Assembly: GCF_018991925.1 (NCBI RefSeq)
Contig: NW_024744482.1
Coordinates: forward strand, 166,001-230,000
Source: Homarus americanus
Lineage: Eukaryota > Arthropoda > Malacostraca > Decapoda > Nephropidae
DNA: 64,000 nt
Direction: 5' to 3'
Shown here: piece by piece, positions 1 to 12,250 of the stretch
How positions within the stretch are numbered: position 1 is the first letter of the stretch
Layout: every line of letters begins with the position of its first letter
Position numbers and translations under genes: made by a program
The notes under the pieces: generated by a model
Told to the model about the DNA's origin: nothing
What the model saw: only the letters and a program-made list of their open reading frames with translations
Database searches by the model: none

Positions 1-890
1 TTTTTCTTAGTTTGAGAATATTGGAAATTTTTATTATTCCGTCTCTCTATGCGGCAGTGAGCGGGGGGCGTTAACAGGGTGTTTATCCGCGTTTGTTTTG
101 TTATTTTAAGGTCATAAACACAGACCGGCTGCAGATATAGAGACGTTCATAATTTCACAGTGTTGACTGGTGCAGCTGTCTCCTCCTCACCCACCTGGCT
201 TCCTCTAGCACATTTGCAGTTCGGTTCCTTTGTTTTTTTGTTGTGTATAGGTGTTGGTCAGTGCTGTGTGATCCTCTCGATCCTCTCACTAGTCACCGCT
301 TCTTCTCCCACAATTACACTGAATATTGCTGCAGTATTTTATGTGGTGGACGAACACTATTAAACTGTCAGGCTTTGTAATGTGCCAGAATGTTCCTACA
401 TCAAACCTCAGTGATTTATCAATGAAATCCCATTGCAGGAAAGGATAAAATACAGAATAATGAGAACACTGTAGATTTCAACCGTAACCAAGGGTCCTGT
501 TCACACTTCCAGGTTTCCGTAGGTTCCGTCAACATACAGGTAGACAGTGCTCTCGTCTTTCGATGATTTACCTTCTACAATGGAAAGGTTAGGAATTTCG
601 CTGTTATGATATATTATACATATATATCAACAACTACAGCTGTAAAGCGTAATTAGGGTCAATTAGCGAGTCAATTTCCTCCCATCGTCATGGTAACTGG
701 GTAACAGGCTATTGGCGATGATTAAACAGAATATTTTGCATTTCATATCCCTCACCGGCAGGCAAAAACGAGCCATAAAATGGTCGACTTTACAGAGACG
801 ACTTTACAGAGACGGAAAAACACACACACGAGCAAACTGGTGAACGAGAAGGATAATGGGGGAGCTCCCCCCCTCCCAGAGAAGCGAATA

Positions 891-937
891 GACACACGCG
901 CACACACACACACACACGCGCGCGCGCACACACACAC
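891..937 (+). repeat. (CA)n/(CG)n alternating tract
   Basis: This is strictly alternating purine-pyrimidine DNA including a CGCGCGCG core, which is a sequence prone to form Z-DNA. Confidence 0.85.
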
Positions 938-2173
938 TACAAGCGGACAGGTATTCCACAACAGTCATTAACACAGGTATACAAAGGTGTTCAGCAGCAG
1001 AGTCATGTACTGTAGACACCTATGTGCTGAAGACACCTATCCCCCGCAGCGTGACGAGCCTTCACCATCACCACATGAATGACCTCTGACTTGTCACCTT
1101 ATATTACCATAATAAAAGACCCTAATATGTCATTTCATATATGAGTAACAATAAACAAATTATAAACGATGCCGGTAATAATAATAAATAATACTAATTT
1201 ACTCTCATTATTCGTAGTCTTCCGTCACGCTACATAAAAAGAAGAGAAGCTATTATGTATATTTTACGTAATAATAAAAAATTAACGATAAGGTTTACTG
1301 TATTGTTTTGGTATTAATTAATGTATGTAAGACTCTCCATCACAGAACACCTACGGAACATCTTTGCTATCCAGTTTAATACAACGTCGCCAAATGACAA
1401 AAAAAAAAAATTAATTATGACGATTCAGTGTTTCATTTAATTAGACATTGAAGATAACGAAACGAAGATAGTTTATTAAAGTACTAAATAAATAATACAA
1501 GGAAGGCGTTCTACTTCCGGCGCTATGACATTCGTGAAATTGGTGATATAATAACAGTCGGGAGTGAAGATAGAGTGTACTGATAAATATACAGACAGCG
1601 AGACTAATATTACTACTACTACAACAAATAATACTATTCTCTCAAAATTCTCCTACTCGTTCACAATTTCTCCAACTATCTCCGCTACGTCTCAAAATAT
1701 CTCCAACAAGAAAAATATATTGTAAAATTACCTTATTTTTCCTGATATGACTCGATGGCGTCAGTTCATTTTGCAAAATTATCAATAATTTTACGTTTAA
1801 TTTCTTTTGAAAATTGTCGAAATATCTAAAAAAAGGGAAAACGTCATTGTAGATAATTCTTAACTGATAGATATCGATGTGGTACCTCTCCGCCTTACTA
1901 AGATTACAAAACATTTCAGCTGTAACACATTTTGAAAGTTACGACAAAAACCAAAAAAAAAATTGAAGACAGATTTTTTAAGTGATACATATTATTACTT
2001 GTATTTTACATAATAGGATATATTAGAATTGCTTCCTATTGTATTCTTAATAGACTTCTGATTATTTTTTGTAAGATCTTATAAACGAAAAATAGCAATA
2101 GCGACTGATAAGATTTTGTGGCTAGTAAATACTATAATTACTAGCATTTTTCATAATAAGACATCGGTGTTTA

Positions 2174-2184
2174 ACATACATACA

Positions 2185-2214
<30 letters not shown>
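2174..2214 (+). repeat. (CATA)n microsatellite
   Basis: Ten tandem CATA tetramers. Similar runs occur at 22158-22195 (CATA), 9364-9399 and 51443-51489 (GTAT). Confidence 0.95.
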
Positions 2215-2216
<2 letters not shown>

Positions 2217-2605
2217 CAGTTATAATACATTCATTAACTATCAAAACATTTTAACTCGACACATATTTGGAAGAAAAAAATTCCAAACATCTCAAAAATC
2301 ACAAACACTCGGGATAAATAATACAAGTGACATATAACACGAATGAAAACTTAATCAAGACCTATTGACAATACTTCATCTTACCAAATTCTCAAAAAGG
2401 TTTTCATACAGCATACTATCGTGTATACTCTTGACATATTTCTAAATACACTTTAGTGGTGAGTCACTTAAGTGTTAACGTTAGTCAGGTGTTAATTACA
2501 TTGCCCAAATTTATGATACGTATTTCAGTTTTAGTTATTAGTTATGGTGGAAAATAATTACATAAAGGGAGGAGTGTTTTGTTATGGATTAGTAATAGTT
2601 GAAGA

Positions 2606-3027
2606 TGGTTATTCGTGTCTAAAGGTGATAATTCGTGTCTAAAGGTGATAATTCGTGTCTAAAGGTGATAATTCGTGTATAAATGTAATAATTCGTGTCT
2701 AAAGGTGATAATTCGTGTATAAATATAGTTAATCGTGTCTAAAGGTGATAATTCGTGTCTAAAGGTGATAATTCGTGCATAAAGGTAAAAATTTGTGTAT
2801 AAAGGTGATAATTCATATCTGAAGGGGATAATTCGTGTATAAATGTAATAATTCGTGTCTAAAGGTGATAATTCGTGCATAAAGATAGTTAATCGTGTCT
2901 AAAGGTGATAATGCGTGCATAAAGTTGATAATTTGTGTATAAAGGTGATAATTCGTGTATAAAAGTGATAATTCTTGTATAAAAGTGATAATTCGTGTAT
3001 AAAGGTGATAACTCGTGTCTAAAGGTG
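2606..3027 (+). repeat. 20-bp minisatellite, about 21 copies
   Basis: The unit is aaaggtgataattcgtgtct, with variants such as gtgtat, gtgcat and atagttaat. The period is almost strictly 20 bp across 420 bp. Confidence 0.92.
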
Positions 3028-3029
3028 GT

Positions 3030-3245
3030 GACGGAGGAGGAGGTGTTAATGGAGGAGGTAGAGATGGAGGGAAAGGGAAATGGAGGAGGAGGTAGTGGAG
3101 AAAGAGAAAAAGATAGTGATGGGGGACGAAGAGGAGACAGAGAAGGAGAAGATGGAGAAGGAGGTAGTGGAGAAAGAGAAAAAGATAGTGATGGGGGACG
3201 AGGAGGAGATAGAGGAGGAGAAGATGGCGAAGGAGGTAGTGGACG
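3030..3245 (+). repeat. purine-rich 72-bp repeat
   Basis: The phrase ggtagtggagaaagag recurs at 3091 and 3163, and ggtagtgg at 3235, giving a 72-bp period. The tract is almost pure purine on the plus strand, which keeps reading frames open. It abuts the 20-bp array. Confidence 0.85.
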
Positions 3246-3480
3246 ACTTGAAGTTTGTGAAGTAACAATATAAAAAAAAAAAGCTTTTGTACCCAATTTA
3301 CATATATGAAGGTGCATGATACATTAAAATCTATAAAGGGACATTAAACCGATATAACCAATTAGACTATTATTAAGTCTATATATCTCTGTTGTTTGTT
3401 GATGAACTAGTGAACGTACATAACTAGCCCTAGAGTACATGCTTCAAGACCCTAGTTGTTGAAGCACAGTAATACATTAT

Positions 3481-3559
3481 AACAACAACAACAACAACAT
3501 AATAATAATAATAATAAAAATAATAATAATAATAATAAAAATAATAATAATAATAATAG
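3481..3559 (+). repeat. (AAC)n/(AAT)n microsatellite
   Basis: Six AAC units are followed by interrupted AAT units. Confidence 0.95.
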
Positions 3560-4119
3560 CAATAGTGTTTAGTCCGTCAATATTCCTCCCTTCTTGACCT
3601 GACTGATATATGTAAACAGTATTTAACCACGAGGGATATTTATCAACTATGGTTTAAATATATCAATAATAATTACCTTTTTTCTCCTGTCAATAATATA
3701 CCTAAAACCTCACTTCCTGTTTTGTTATAATTAGCTATTTATATCATCTATAGTAACAGGAAATAATAGACATAAGCTCTATTACATGTTTAAAATAACA
3801 ATAGTATTTTACTCTATAAATTCTCACGTAAACGAAGGAATATTAATATTTTTCAAAGACTTTTATCTCTCTAAAATTATTCTCAATATTAACAGGAAAA
3901 CCAAGTTACTGAATTGTTTCAACCGATCGATTATTATTGTTTTTTTATATAATAATTTTTAGTGAAACAAAACGAGAAAAATATAATTGTTGTGAAAAAT
4001 TATATTATTTCCCGCCAATTTTAGAAAACGGGTTAAAGTTTTGAATTTAGGAGACGCCGTGGGAGAATGACCATCTGGACAGTGGACTTGGAGATAATGC
4101 GAGTCCCAGCACCACATGG

Positions 4120-4273
4120 CTCTGAGAGATATTTTGAGAACTGTAATACGACTCTGAGAAATATTTTGAGAATTGTAAGGCGACTCTGAGAGATATTTTG
4201 AGAACTGCAAAACAACTGAGAGATATTTTGAGAACTGCAAAAGACTCTTGAGAGATATTTTGAGAATTATAAG
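4120..4273 (+). repeat. 32-bp tandem repeat, 5 copies
   Basis: The phrase ctctgagagatattttgaga recurs about every 32 bp (4120, 4152, 4184, about 4215, about 4246). The linker between phrases is variable. Confidence 0.88.
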
Positions 4274-4439
4274 AATCCACCACTCGTTGTTAGACCTATA
4301 TCACTGATCCATTACCTTGTATGTTATTCGTATATGAACTGGACGTATATAACACAATAAAATATAGGTACGAAGATATGCAAAAATCATATATGGAAAA
4401 TCTAGATGTAAGTTTTATCATCTTACATAAAAATATCAA

Positions 4440-4440
<1 letters not shown>

Positions 4441-4489
<49 letters not shown>

Positions 4490-4500
4490 CATTATTAATT
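4441..4500 (+). repeat. (TTA)n microsatellite
   Basis: A near-perfect run of TTA/ATT triplets, about 57 bp long. Confidence 0.95.
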
Positions 4501-7500
4501 TAATGTTTAGTTAATTAACATAAACATAAAATATATATAAATTAATCTTAATATATTACTTCAGAAGCTTAACTATGATGTAAAGGTCAACTTAGAAATC
4601 GACTAAGATAAAAAAAAACTTACATTAAAATTCTAAAGCCTTCAACACTGTTCCTCACAACATAAAGAGAAATGTCAGTGAGCATCAAAACTACATATCT
4701 TTAATCTACGTTTCTGTCATATCGCTTTAGGTTCGACTCATAAACGAATACACTACTGCTTTCCCTGGATAGACTCAACCTAACCTTCCCCCCAGATGAT
4801 TCCAAATCCTGACGTGAATTATAACTAAAAAACCAAGATAACGTGTCTAAGATGCTGTTGATTTATCTTAGAGTATCAGGAACATAGGCCAAAGGAAACC
4901 TCAATACCGGGCTGTGTTTCTCTCCAGGAGCAGTGATGGGACGGAGCATGTGACGCGCGCACCGTGAAGGAATTTTTCTACGTGACAGAATGCGTGTGAT
5001 CGAAGGCAGTTGTATGGCGAGACTACATGGAGGTGGCTACTACAGGTAATATGGCAAGAACGTGGGTACACAGGAGGAATATTATCAGTAAAGTAAAGAG
5101 TGTCGATAAGTATTTTCCTAACGCAAGAATATCGCGTCGAAAGAAGTGATATTTTTCCTCTATAGTATAATATTATGAATCAATTAAACACTTCAAACAA
5201 CAATCTAATTAATTACTTTGCTTATATGTTTAACCCTATTAAGTATGTTGTTTAACTAGTACACTAAGACATAGGACAATATGGGTACAAAACAAACGAG
5301 GAAAGTCACTAATATGTCCCTTAATTACAGCTAAAACCCTCAACTACTGCCAAGATTAATCACAACATAACAGCCAAATAGATCATCCATTACTCTACAT
5401 ACAAATAACAACTCACACTAGAGGCAAAAATACCTTATGATGATATATGAGATAAGAGTTTTAGACCCATAGTTTTCACATAAGAAAATTCACCATATTA
5501 AGTCAAAATCTTTAAAAAAAAATTAGATATTGATGAATTAGGATTAGTTTCATAGACTACACAGTTAATAGATGGACAGTGTGTCGCATCAGCTTACAGA
5601 GAAGTGCTAGGGAGCCACTGTCCAACATGTGTCCTGAAACTCAATCCAGCCGTCAACACATGTCCTGGAGTTTACGGGAACAATGGTAGATTAATCCCCC
5701 TCTTGGGATACCTTCACGTGCTTCCGAGTCGTTTCCCCCTGAGGGTTATAAGCTCTTCCCGTCACGTCACTGCCACTAGTCGTTTCTTCCCTTTACGACC
5801 CCTTTCCTTCCTGTACCAGCCCTACAACCCCACCACCTCCCTTCAGCTACCTCTCCTACCTTCCCCGCCAGGATCTCTGCACCACACCAAACTACCTTCA
5901 ACTTTCTACGCCTATGACCCCCTCCTTTCTTCAGAACTTGACTACCTTGCTGTGCATATGGCAGTCCTACATCAAATCTCCTTTAGGTACCTTTCTTCTA
6001 CGCTACCGTCTTCTTGTTTCGTCGGCATATGGCAGTCGTTGCCTTCCCTCACCAGTTACACTAACACAGCACCTTCAGTCCTTCGTCAAGTACTCTCTTT
6101 CTCTCGTCAGCACTACCACAACACCTACAAGTCCCAACGTCTAGTGACATCTTTCTTTTCTCAACTCGTGACGTTCCATACTGTATTTTGACATCTAGCC
6201 CCCTTGGGTACCGCTTGCTATAACACACACACACCCACACACACACAAACCTTCCGCCACTTCCCGGATTCACACACTGTACACTCAACTTATAGTTTGC
6301 TCCACCACTCGCCCCTCGACCCTCTCACACTTACGTCCTCTTTAATGTTTCCTGTATCTGTACTCATTATACGTAAGTCAAAACATCTCCGCGTTATCGT
6401 GTAATATATGTTTTTATATATAAATTCTTCCACCAAAAGTCCAGGTTGCTTGTTTTTACTGACTGTTCACACTATGTATTTTCCCTCTTACACTTCAATA
6501 TTTCCACTGTGTTTCCTGTCTCGCTCCTTCCTTCGTTACATCAACACAAGTTTTAATAACACTCAACACACCAGACTTTGTATTTCAAGACCAATTATCC
6601 GGATTTTCAGTCTTTCTTTCAGTTATTACACTGTAAATTCGTCTGAGTTTGGAATCATTCATAATATTCCCTCGTAATCAAATTCTCATTACGTTCATCT
6701 TTCATATAATTGTCTTTTCCATCTAAGCCAAGAATTTTCTGTCAATCCACATTTTGAAATTAATCTTTTATGAAATTTGGAGAAAATAACTTATGACAAA
6801 TTTCACTCCTCGCGTTCGCTATATAATATACCTTCCTGTCATAGTTTTAAAATGACAGTTTTGGGGTTATTTACACACCTTCATCCTCATTTCTCCGCTT
6901 CTTAATTATTCACATTACTTCACTTTACTGCCACTTTGTGCTTTGTGCTCGGGGAATTATTCGGGCTGACAAGGTAGTATGTATATCGGCGCTACACTTA
7001 TCCTCACTCTGATCTTCCTCGTTCTCTGGGATCTTATGTCAGTCATTTCCTTCCACTTACTCAGCGATCACTATCAGGTGTATTGCTCATTACTTTATAA
7101 ACTGTCACACACACACACACACACACAGTCATGCATACTATGTGTGGTAACATTACACTTACAGACGCCATACTCCAACTTAAAATCGTACTTATACTTA
7201 TGATAAATTTTTTATAAAATCAATTTGTGTCTTTCTGAGTCTCTCCCTGAAATCATTCTCGGAGTCTTTACGTCTTCAGCCACTAATAAAACACTCAAAG
7301 CTCTAATTTTCTCAATGTTTATATCAAATACCGTAAATAAACACAATCACTTATCACTTCAGTTCGTATTTACAATGGATGTTTCTAATGTTTATACTCA
7401 CTGTTAAGGTATCAGTAGCTATCAGTATTCTTATCATCAACTCAATGTAAATATTTCTCCCTGTGACACTAACTTAATTTCTTTTGATTTTTTTTTACAA

Positions 7501-7596
7501 GCGTTATCTTCTCTGTGACAGGGACATTGTACGTTACATAGTCCACGGTTTAGGTATCAAATTGTGTTGATTCTTTAATTCTGGTGATGAAAACTT
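4501..7596. other. low-repeat AT-rich to pyrimidine-rich stretch without supported gene
   Basis: A CpG-containing patch lies at 4900-5060. A C/T-rich segment at 5690-6660 keeps a 195-codon plus-strand frame open through lack of purine-containing stop codons. No splice-bounded coding segment or known family was seen. Confidence 0.5.
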
Positions 7597-7750
7597 TCTG
7601 TTGTTCACCAAGATCTGTTGTTCACCAAGATCTGTTGTTCACCAAGATCTGTTGTTCACCAAGATCTGTTGTTCACCAAGATCTGTTGTTCACCAAGATC
7701 TGTTGTTCACCAAGATCTGTTGTTCACCAAGTCTGTTCTTCACCAAGACT
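7597..7750 (+). repeat. 17-bp minisatellite, about 8 copies
   Basis: The unit ctgttgttcaccaagat repeats almost perfectly; the last two copies have diverged. Because 17 is not a multiple of three, all frames cycle through a 17-residue pattern. Confidence 0.92.
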
Positions 7751-7865
7751 GTTCCCGTTATGATTTCCTTTCTTCGACGTCGTAACCAGTCACTTCCTAA
7801 CAATATTTGACGTCAGTACTTTAATAGCTAGCACTAGTTAAGTCACCAACTCTGTACCTAGCGTT

Positions 7866-8106
7866 GGTTGAGTCACTACATAGTATCAAACTCTTAAGTC
7901 ACCACTGAGTATGGCCTAAAGTCACCACACAGTATAAAATTGAGTCACCATACAGTATTCAACACTTGAGTCACCACACAATGAACACTTGAGTCACCAT
8001 ACAGTATCCACCACTTAAGTCACCACACAATGAACACTTGAGTCACCATACAGTATCCACCACTTGAGTCACCATACAGTATCCACCACTTGAGTCACCA
8101 CACAGT
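7866..8106 (+). repeat. 26-bp minisatellite carrying AP-1 sites
   Basis: Units of about 26 bp (ttgagtcaccatacagtat plus ccaccac) contain perfect TGAGTCA heptamers at 7869, 7941, 7967, 7990, 8039, 8065 and 8091. Other copies carry TAAGTCA. TGAGTCA is the AP-1 (Jun/Fos bZIP) site. A single TGACGTCA lies just upstream at 7808. Confidence 0.85.
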
Positions 8107-8403
8107 ACAAACTAACACACACTATACCTAACACTATCAACACCATCATAGTTCACCATCCGATTATTCTCAACGTCTTTTTTCACTGTTTACACTTTTA
8201 TTCCATCGTCCTTCTGCCTTTTTTTTATCACTTATCGACAAAATCATCTTCGTTATTTTCTGTATCTTTTCTTCATGCAAATCTAATTTTCAATCTTCGT
8301 CCGGGACATCTCAGTTCTTTCTTTCCTTCTTTCTTTCTTTCATAAATTTTCTTCTTACGATAGACACTCAGGTGTTTTGTATATTATTGTTTATCTGTAT
8401 GTA

Positions 8404-8600
8404 TCATGTTCACAAGTCATATTTATAACATGTTCACATACCAGACTTGTATTATGTTCACATACCAAGCTCGCATAATGTTCACAAGTTATATCAAGTT
8501 CACATACCAGATTTATATTATGTTCACATACCAAGCTTGTATCATGTTCATAAGTTATCATGTTCACATTATCAAACTTGTATCATGTTCACACGCATAA
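8404..8600 (+). repeat. degenerate ~25-bp repeat (atgttcacataccaagcttgt)
   Basis: The phrases atgttcaca and ataccaga/ataccaagc recur eight or more times with variable spacing. Confidence 0.8.
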
Positions 8601-8676
8601 CACACACACAGTATAAACGTCAATAATAACATATAATCACTTGGATCTGTGACTACCTATGTTTCCATCTCTTATA

Positions 8677-8709
<33 letters not shown>

Positions 8710-8795
8710 ATCCTCTTCACCTAAGTACGTAAACCATTCTACTCTCTTAACTTGGCGAGGAACTTGTCCTATTCAACTTTATTCAACCCCTTAAC

Positions 8796-8990
8796 CAGCC
8801 TTGCTTAAGTCAATCAACCATTTCACCTGCCTTGTTTAAGTCAATCAACCGTTTAGCCTACCTTACTTAAGCCATTCAACCCTTTAACCTGCCTTACTTA
8901 AGCCATTCAACCCTTTAACCTGCCTTACTTAAGCCATTCAACCCTTTAACCTGCCTTACTTAAGCCATTCAACCCTTTAACCTGCTCTGT
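8796..8990 (+). repeat. 31-bp minisatellite, about 6 copies
   Basis: The unit is agccattcaaccctttaac plus ctgccttactta. The first copies are diverged and the last four nearly identical. Confidence 0.9.
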
Positions 8991-9212
8991 TAAACTCATC
9001 ACCCCCGAGAACTTCCACCACGCCATAAACCAATCAGCAAATCGCCTCCACTTTAACCCCACATGTTTTCGTTCATGGGCCAGTCAATCACCCAGTCTGT
9101 GCCCCCATGACCCTTAAACTAGTGTGGGCAGGGGGGTCAGGGTGCCGTGGGCATGGGCGTGGGTAGTGCAGAGTCATGGGGGTGAGGTGGTGGGCGACCC
9201 TTCCTGCTCACG

Positions 9213-9357
9213 ACAGCGCCCGGGGGTAGACAGGGATAACTGCATCCCGCCGACATGAATGGAGGACGGAGAGATTTCGATGCCTCGGAAGTACAGTTCT
9301 GAGAGTAAGGCTCCTAGCGTGTCTGACTGTCCGTCCTTGTTCACGGTGACTGTCTCT
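9213..9357 (-). CDS. weak candidate exon or GC-rich unique segment
   Basis: On the minus strand the segment is open and reads VTVNKDGQSDTLGALL, then SELYFRGIEISPSSIHVGG. It is GC-rich and non-repetitive. The available acceptors would need phase 1, which does not fit the phase-0 end of the grh linker exon, so it is not the next grh exon. The opposite strand is also open (EISMPRKYSSESKAPSVSD). Confidence 0.15.
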
Positions 9358-10361
9358 AGGCGTATGTATGTATGTATGTATGTATGTATGTATGTATGCT
9401 GTGTGATATCTGCTTCCATTTCCCACCTCGTATTCTGTACGCATTTATGTATGAATTTATCTATGTATATATGCATCGGGTAGGAAATACATATTAGTAT
9501 TTTTATTTACGTTCACTTTGTATATGTTTCGTATTCAGCTTGTATGTATATCAAGTAATTATGTATGCAGTCTACGTATGATTGTATGTATGTATGTAAA
9601 TATATGCATGAATTTACACAGATAGTCCATGTAAATATGCAAGTACCGGGGTGTGCCAATTCCTTCATCATTCCTATCATACTTTTAGCAATTTAACACC
9701 TTATTCCAGCCACATATTTATCATTCTATCACCATGGACTTCACCTGCTTATCATATACGAATAAATTACTAAATAAATCCTACATAGAATTTATTATGC
9801 TGGTATTGACATTGAATTTCCTGTAGTCAGACAATTCCCTTTTCTATAAACACAGTAATAATCAACGTTATTGACATATTAAAAAAAAGCTAGATTTACT
9901 ACTATTATTATTTCCTTATTGACACTTTGGTAATATTTGTCATTACATATAAATTAACAAGTCTAAGTGCACATATATTTCCGAAAATATATCTCACATA
10001 ATTCTTTTTCATAGGTAGTTCATATTTCTGAGTCTACTAATACTTTAAAGACACACTTAGGGTAATATTTTCTTGTTTACACTTAAGTTAATACAAGTAA
10101 TAATATTTCTCAGCGTATCTAAAGTGTAATATTTCCCTACAATATCGGCAGTTATATTTCTCAGTGGATCAATACTTCTCACTGTATACACTTTTTAAGG
10201 TAAAGGAATATCGTGGAATCACGATAAAAACATCACTTGATAAATACAAAAGGCGGTAATAATGGGGAAGAATGGATAAAGAAGGGAAGAGACACAAACC
10301 CAGAGAAAAGAATAAGAACACCTGAATTTGAGGTGTAATTAAGCCAGGTAAACAGGTGAGT

Positions 10362-10366
<5 letters not shown>

Positions 10367-10426
<60 letters not shown>
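10367..10426 (+). repeat. (GA)n microsatellite
   Basis: About 30 GA dinucleotides, nearly uninterrupted. Confidence 0.97.
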
Positions 10427-10428
<2 letters not shown>

Positions 10429-10565
10429 GACTGAAATGGGGAGAAGAGAGAAAGATTATGGAAGGGTGGAATAGGAGGAACATGGGATGGGAAAGGAGAG
10501 AAAACTAGAAAACTGAAGAAAAGAGAAATTATGAAAGAAAAATGGAAAAGAAGACCGTATAGTGA

Positions 10566-10795
10566 GAGAAACTTTAGCCATTGAGAGGAACTTTAGCCAC
10601 TGAGAGGAACTTTAGCTAGTGAGAGGAACTTTATGCTAGTGAGAGGAACTTTAGCTAGTGAGAGGAACTTTAGCTTGTGAGAGGAACTTTAGCTAGTGGG
10701 AGGAACTTTAGCTCATAAAAAGAACTTAAACTAGTGAGAGGAACTTTAGCTATTGAGAGAAACTTTAGCTATTAAGAGGAACTTAAGCTGGTGAG
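10566..10795 (+). repeat. 19-bp minisatellite, about 11 copies
   Basis: The unit gagaggaactttagctagt repeats with occasional one-base indels. Confidence 0.9.
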
Positions 10796-11425
10796 TACAT
10801 GGATAGAATGAGTAACAAAATACCTAGGTAGGATGAGTGAGACACACACAAGTAGGATGGCGAAGAAACACGTAGGTAGGAGGGATGAGAAACACGTAGG
10901 TAGGAGGGATGAGAAACACGTAGGTAGGAGGGATGAGAAACACGTAGGTAAGATGGTAGAGGCACATAGATAGGAGGGATGAGACACATGGGTAGAATGG
11001 ATGAGAAACACGTAGGTAGGAGGGATGAGAGACACGAGGGCAGGATGAATGAGAGGGAGGGAACTGTGTGGGATAGTTGAAATAGAGCCATGGGTGAGAA
11101 AGACGTGGGTAGGATGGGTGAAAGACACATGGGGAGATGGGAACATACGTGGGTAAGGTGGATGAGAGAAATGTGGGCAGCATGGGTGAGAGGCGCGTGG
11201 GTAGTATGGGTGAGAGAAACGTGGATAATATGGGTGAGGCGTGGGTAGGATGGGTGAGAGAAACGTGAGTAGGATGGATGAGAGGCGTGGGTAGGATGGA
11301 TGAGAGGCGTGAGTAGGATGGATGAGAGGCGTAGGTAGGATGGACGAGAGGCGTGGGTAAGATGGATAAGAGGCGTGGGTAGGATGGATGAGAAGCGTGG
11401 GTGAAAATAGGCACGGGTAGGTCAT
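10796..11425 (+). repeat. degenerate ~22-bp minisatellite next to the grh linker exon
   Basis: The unit gtaggatggatgagaggcgtgg repeats nearly 30 times with variants such as aaacac and ggcgcg. It ends about 50 bp from the exon donor. Long minus-strand open frames across it reflect the lack of stops in the unit. Confidence 0.9.
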
Positions 11426-11477
11426 GGGCGAAGGAAGGTCACAGCATGAACACCTATCAATACCACAAGTAACTTAC

Positions 11478-12243
11478 CTGAGCAAGGACGGGCTGGTCGC
11501 GTGGTGTGATGGCGTCGGCTGAGATGCCTGAGTCAGCGGGTGAAGGTAAGTCCACAGTGAGGGTACTGGAGACGCCGTTCGTCTTGTACGGCGGCCTCAG
11601 GTAGCGGTCCACGAAGCCGGTGTCTGTCGAGGGGTACTCCTGCCTCACTGAGTACTGCGGCTCGCTAGACGAATAGTAATCACGGTAGTAATTATCAGTC
11701 ACAGCGTACACAGCCGGGGAGCCGCGCACAGCCGGGGATGTGCTCGTGGAATAAGACTGTGGTGAGGGTGAGAGGTAATGCTCGTAGCTGGACTGTGGGG
11801 AGGAAGCCGAGAACCCCGCCAGGTAGCTGCCCGTACCGGCGCTCATCTTCTCGGCCGAGTCGAGAGGCGCCTGTATCACTAGTGTGTGGTTAGAGCGAGG
11901 ACGGTCCCCCGACTCTATTTTGAGAGCGTGGTGCTCCAGCTCTTCTTTGATCACGTGGTGGTCGAGATCGTCCTTGAGAGCGGGTGCGACGTCCAAAGCG
12001 GGCGGCGATTCTCCCTGGGGTGGTGGCGGGGGCAGGAGCGGTCGTCGCTTTTCGCACAGTACGCCGCGGTCGGCGGGACTGACGGTTCGGCGCGTCAGGT
12101 CCTCTGGCTCCGGCTTAACGCCCTCTGCGCCGCCCGCAAACAGGAGCCCCTCCACGGGCGCCGCCCCCGACACGCCCTCAGACACCCCGTTTGTCATCTT
12201 GCAGTCCAGCGCGCCGCCCACTACCGGGCTCCCAACCCCAGAC
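11478..12243 (-). CDS. grh: grainyhead large linker exon (Pro/Ser/Tyr-rich, SUMO motifs)
   Basis: This 766-nt exon holds one completing base followed by 255 codons and ends in phase 0. The acceptor is tttgtttgcag|G and the donor is GCTCAG|GTAAGT. Numbering its own residues from the first full codon, it carries VKPE (42-45), IKEE (98-101) and LKIE (107-110), which fit the SUMO consensus psi-K-x-E. It also has a Pro run (71-75), a Ser/Tyr-rich segment (about 145-220, including SSYEHYLSPSPQSYS and DNYYRDYY) and DLPSPADSGISADAITPRDQ (231-250). The Tyr-rich stretch and the DLPSP-DSGI-TPRDQ ending resemble the region just before the CP2 DNA-binding domain of arthropod Grainyhead, as I remember it. 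The exon is GC-rich against its surroundings and free of simple repeats. Its phase fits the exon at 54213-54370. The DNA-binding domain should follow in exons beyond this one and is not visible here. Confidence 0.85.
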
Positions 12244-12250
12244 CTGCAAA

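Larger units (their letters stand above)
1..11477 (-). other. grh downstream intron or 3' flank
   Basis: This interval lies 3' of the linker exon on the grh strand. No segment resembling the CP2 DNA-binding domain was found, so it is most simply the next intron. About 1-2600 and 4500-7590 are AT-rich, non-repetitive sequence with no supported gene. The rest is dominated by minisatellites listed below. Confidence 0.55.

Noticed and set aside
2606..3027. CRISPR-like array
   Set aside because: The 20-bp units are directly abutting, with no unique spacers, in a eukaryotic context: this is a minisatellite. The same applies to the 28-, 29- and 31-bp arrays.
5604..6191. 195-codon plus-strand open frame
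   Set aside because: The region is C/T-rich, and all stop codons contain purines, so long plus-strand frames are expected. The peptide is Ser/Leu/Thr-rich with no recognisable motif or splice context.
9213..9357. Next grh coding exon
   Set aside because: The linker exon ends in phase 0, whereas the available acceptors here would need phase 1. The peptide also does not resemble the Grainyhead region before the CP2 domain.
10772..11425. 217- and 196-codon minus-strand open frames
   Set aside because: They translate the degenerate 22-bp array in different frames, giving PTxLIHP-type repeats. No splice link to the adjacent grh exon is needed or seen.
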